Of a stretch of 15,085 nucleotides of DNA, positions 13,971-15,085 are shown piece by piece (positions within the stretch are counted from its first letter, which is position 1; each line of letters starts with the position of its first letter). The position numbers and the translations under genes were made by a program. The stretch is taken from positions 1 to 15,085 of the forward strand of contig UQZF01000052.1 of NCBI GenBank assembly GCA_900545455.1, written 5' to 3'. Source of the DNA: an uncultured Eubacteriales bacterium. GTDB taxonomy: Bacteria > Bacillota > Clostridia > Lachnospirales > Lachnospiraceae. A model generated the notes under the pieces. That model saw nothing but the letters and a program-made list of their open reading frames with translations, did not search any database and was not told the DNA's origin.

Positions 13971-15085
13971 TTAAGAGTAATCAGAAATATTTTAACAGAT
14001 TACATGTGCTTTTGGATGCAGTTATAATAGCGGTTTCTTATGCACTTGCATGGGGAATCAAATTCTTTGATGATGGACACACGATGATGAACGCGATGTA
14101 TATCACCGGACTTGTGTGCATAATACCGCTGTATCTTATATTGCACTATTTTTTTAATGTATACAGCCCAAAGAGAATGCAGACGGTCAAGGAGGAAGCG
14201 GGAAATATAATCAAGTCCAATACAGCAGGACTTGTTATATTCATTTTGTCGTTGTACATGCTTCATCAGGCACACTTCTCAAGGCAGATGATGTTTATAT
14301 TTTATGTCATCAACAATACAATTGAGATTGTGTTCAGAAATCTGATAAGACGTATTCTTCGGAACATAAGAAACAAGGGATTTAATCAGAAACATATTCT
14401 TCTTGTCGGGTACAGCCGTGCAGCTGAAGGGTATATTGACAGAATAAAGTCCAATCCTCAGTGGGGTTATCATATAATGGGGATTTTAGACGATAATGTA
14501 AGTGCGGGTACTAAGTATCGCGGTGAGGAAGTTATAGGAAAGATTGACAGACTTGAGGGTCTGCTCATGGAAAATGAGCTTGATGAGATTGCAATTACAC
14601 TCAGCATAGCAGAGTATGTAAAGCTTGAGGGGATTGTTGCAGTGTGCGAGAAGTCGGGAGTTCATACGAAGTTTATTCCGGATTACAATAATGTAATTCC
14701 GACAAGACCGTATACGGAAGACCTCTTGGGACTTCCGGTTATAAATATACGGAGAGTTCCGCTTAACGGAAGCTTTAACAGATTTATAAAGAGATTTGGA
14801 GATATTATAGGCTCACTTCTTCTTATTATTTTGTTTTCGCCGGTTATGCTGGTTGTGGCAATTGCAGTGAAGATAAGCTCTAAGGGAGATGTAATATACA
14901 AGCAGGAACGCGTCGGACTTCATAACAGGAATTTTGTCATGTATAAGTTCCGCTCGATGAGAGCCGACAGATGCGACGAGCATCATTTTACAACTCAGGA
15001 CGATGACAGGACGACCAAGGTAGGAAAGATTATAAGAAAGTTCAGCCTTGATGAGCTGCCACAGTTTTTTAATGTGTTGAAGGGC
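13967..15085 (+). CDS. Polyprenyl-phosphate sugar-1-phosphate transferase (WbaP/CpsE-like), 3' end outside the window
   Basis: Open from a GTG start to the window edge, 373 codons seen of an expected ~460-480. About four membrane helices in the first ~125 residues are followed by a cytosolic nucleotide-binding-like domain (~135-260, HILLVGYSRAAEGYIDRI). From ~275 comes the bacterial sugar transferase domain: KRFGDIIGSLLLIILFSPVML, then YKQERVGLHNRNFVMYKFRSMRAD and RKFSLDELPQFFNVLKG, whose acidic residues are catalytic in the family. The enzyme transfers a sugar phosphate from UDP-sugar to undecaprenyl phosphate, the first step of capsule or exopolysaccharide repeat assembly. Overlap with the glycosyltransferase stop shows coupled translation. 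It probably opens a polysaccharide cluster continuing to the right. Confidence 0.92.
   Translation, partial: MIKSNQKYFNRLHVLLDAVIIAVSYALAWGIKFFDDGHTMMNAMYITGLVCIIPLYLILHYFFNVYSPKRMQTVKEEAGNIIKSNTAGLVIFILSLYMLHQAHFSRQMMFIFYVINNTIEIVFRNLIRRILRNIRNKGFNQKHILLVGYSRAAEGYIDRIKSNPQWGYHIMGILDDNVSAGTKYRGEEVIGKIDRLEGLLMENELDEIAITLSIAEYVKLEGIVAVCEKSGVHTKFIPDYNNVIPTRPYTEDLLGLPVINIRRVPLNGSFNRFIKRFGDIIGSLLLIILFSPVMLVVAIAVKISSKGDVIYKQERVGLHNRNFVMYKFRSMRADRCDEHHFTTQDDDRTTKVGKIIRKFSLDELPQFFNVLKG

Overview
The window looks like chromosomal DNA of a Gram-positive anaerobe of the Clostridia, most likely a Lachnospiraceae member. This is an inference from protein style: LytTR/GHKL two-component genes, AGCS symporter, paired-type ABC exporter, CdaA-CdaR, and many ATA/AGA codons with moderate GC. 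There is no rRNA, tRNA or CRISPR array, and no complete insertion sequence.

Left part (1-3786), all on the + strand. The 3' end of an lrgA/cidA-type gene is followed by lrgB and a terminator. A well-formed promoter then drives a FadR-type GntR regulator that overlaps a 78-residue small protein. A second promoter drives a LytTR response regulator and a short GHKL histidine kinase, closed by a strong terminator. In other Firmicutes lrgAB/pftAB is controlled by a LytTR-type system and moves pyruvate or affects autolysis, and FadR relatives (PdhR, LldR) sense pyruvate or lactate. The block may therefore be a carbon-overflow or cell-wall module, but that link is inferred.

Middle part (3787-8214). 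A clearly damaged ABC exporter gene (two apparent internal deletions, no signature motif or Walker B) is followed by an intact sodium:alanine/glycine (AGCS) symporter. A gene-free stretch of 400 bases then holds two large inverted-repeat elements. One is a near-perfect 29-bp hairpin. The other has 23-bp perfect terminal inverted repeats around four tandem 10-mers. A convergent histidine-phosphatase-family gene follows on the minus strand, with a good promoter of its own.

Right part (8215-15085), all +. A membrane-anchored Ig-like (Big_2) protein is followed by an apparent operon: a small two-helix membrane protein, an unrecognised ~10-helix membrane protein, the diadenylate cyclase cdaA, its regulator cdaR, a family 2 glycosyltransferase, and a polyprenyl glycosylphosphotransferase running off the window. 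The first two genes and cdaA-cdaR are tightly packed (1-nt overlap, 9-nt gap, 23-nt overlap). The usual third partner glmM is absent at the expected place, and surface-polysaccharide genes follow instead. The two unrecognised membrane proteins translationally linked to cdaA are the best candidates here for something undescribed: accessory or regulatory subunits of c-di-AMP synthesis.
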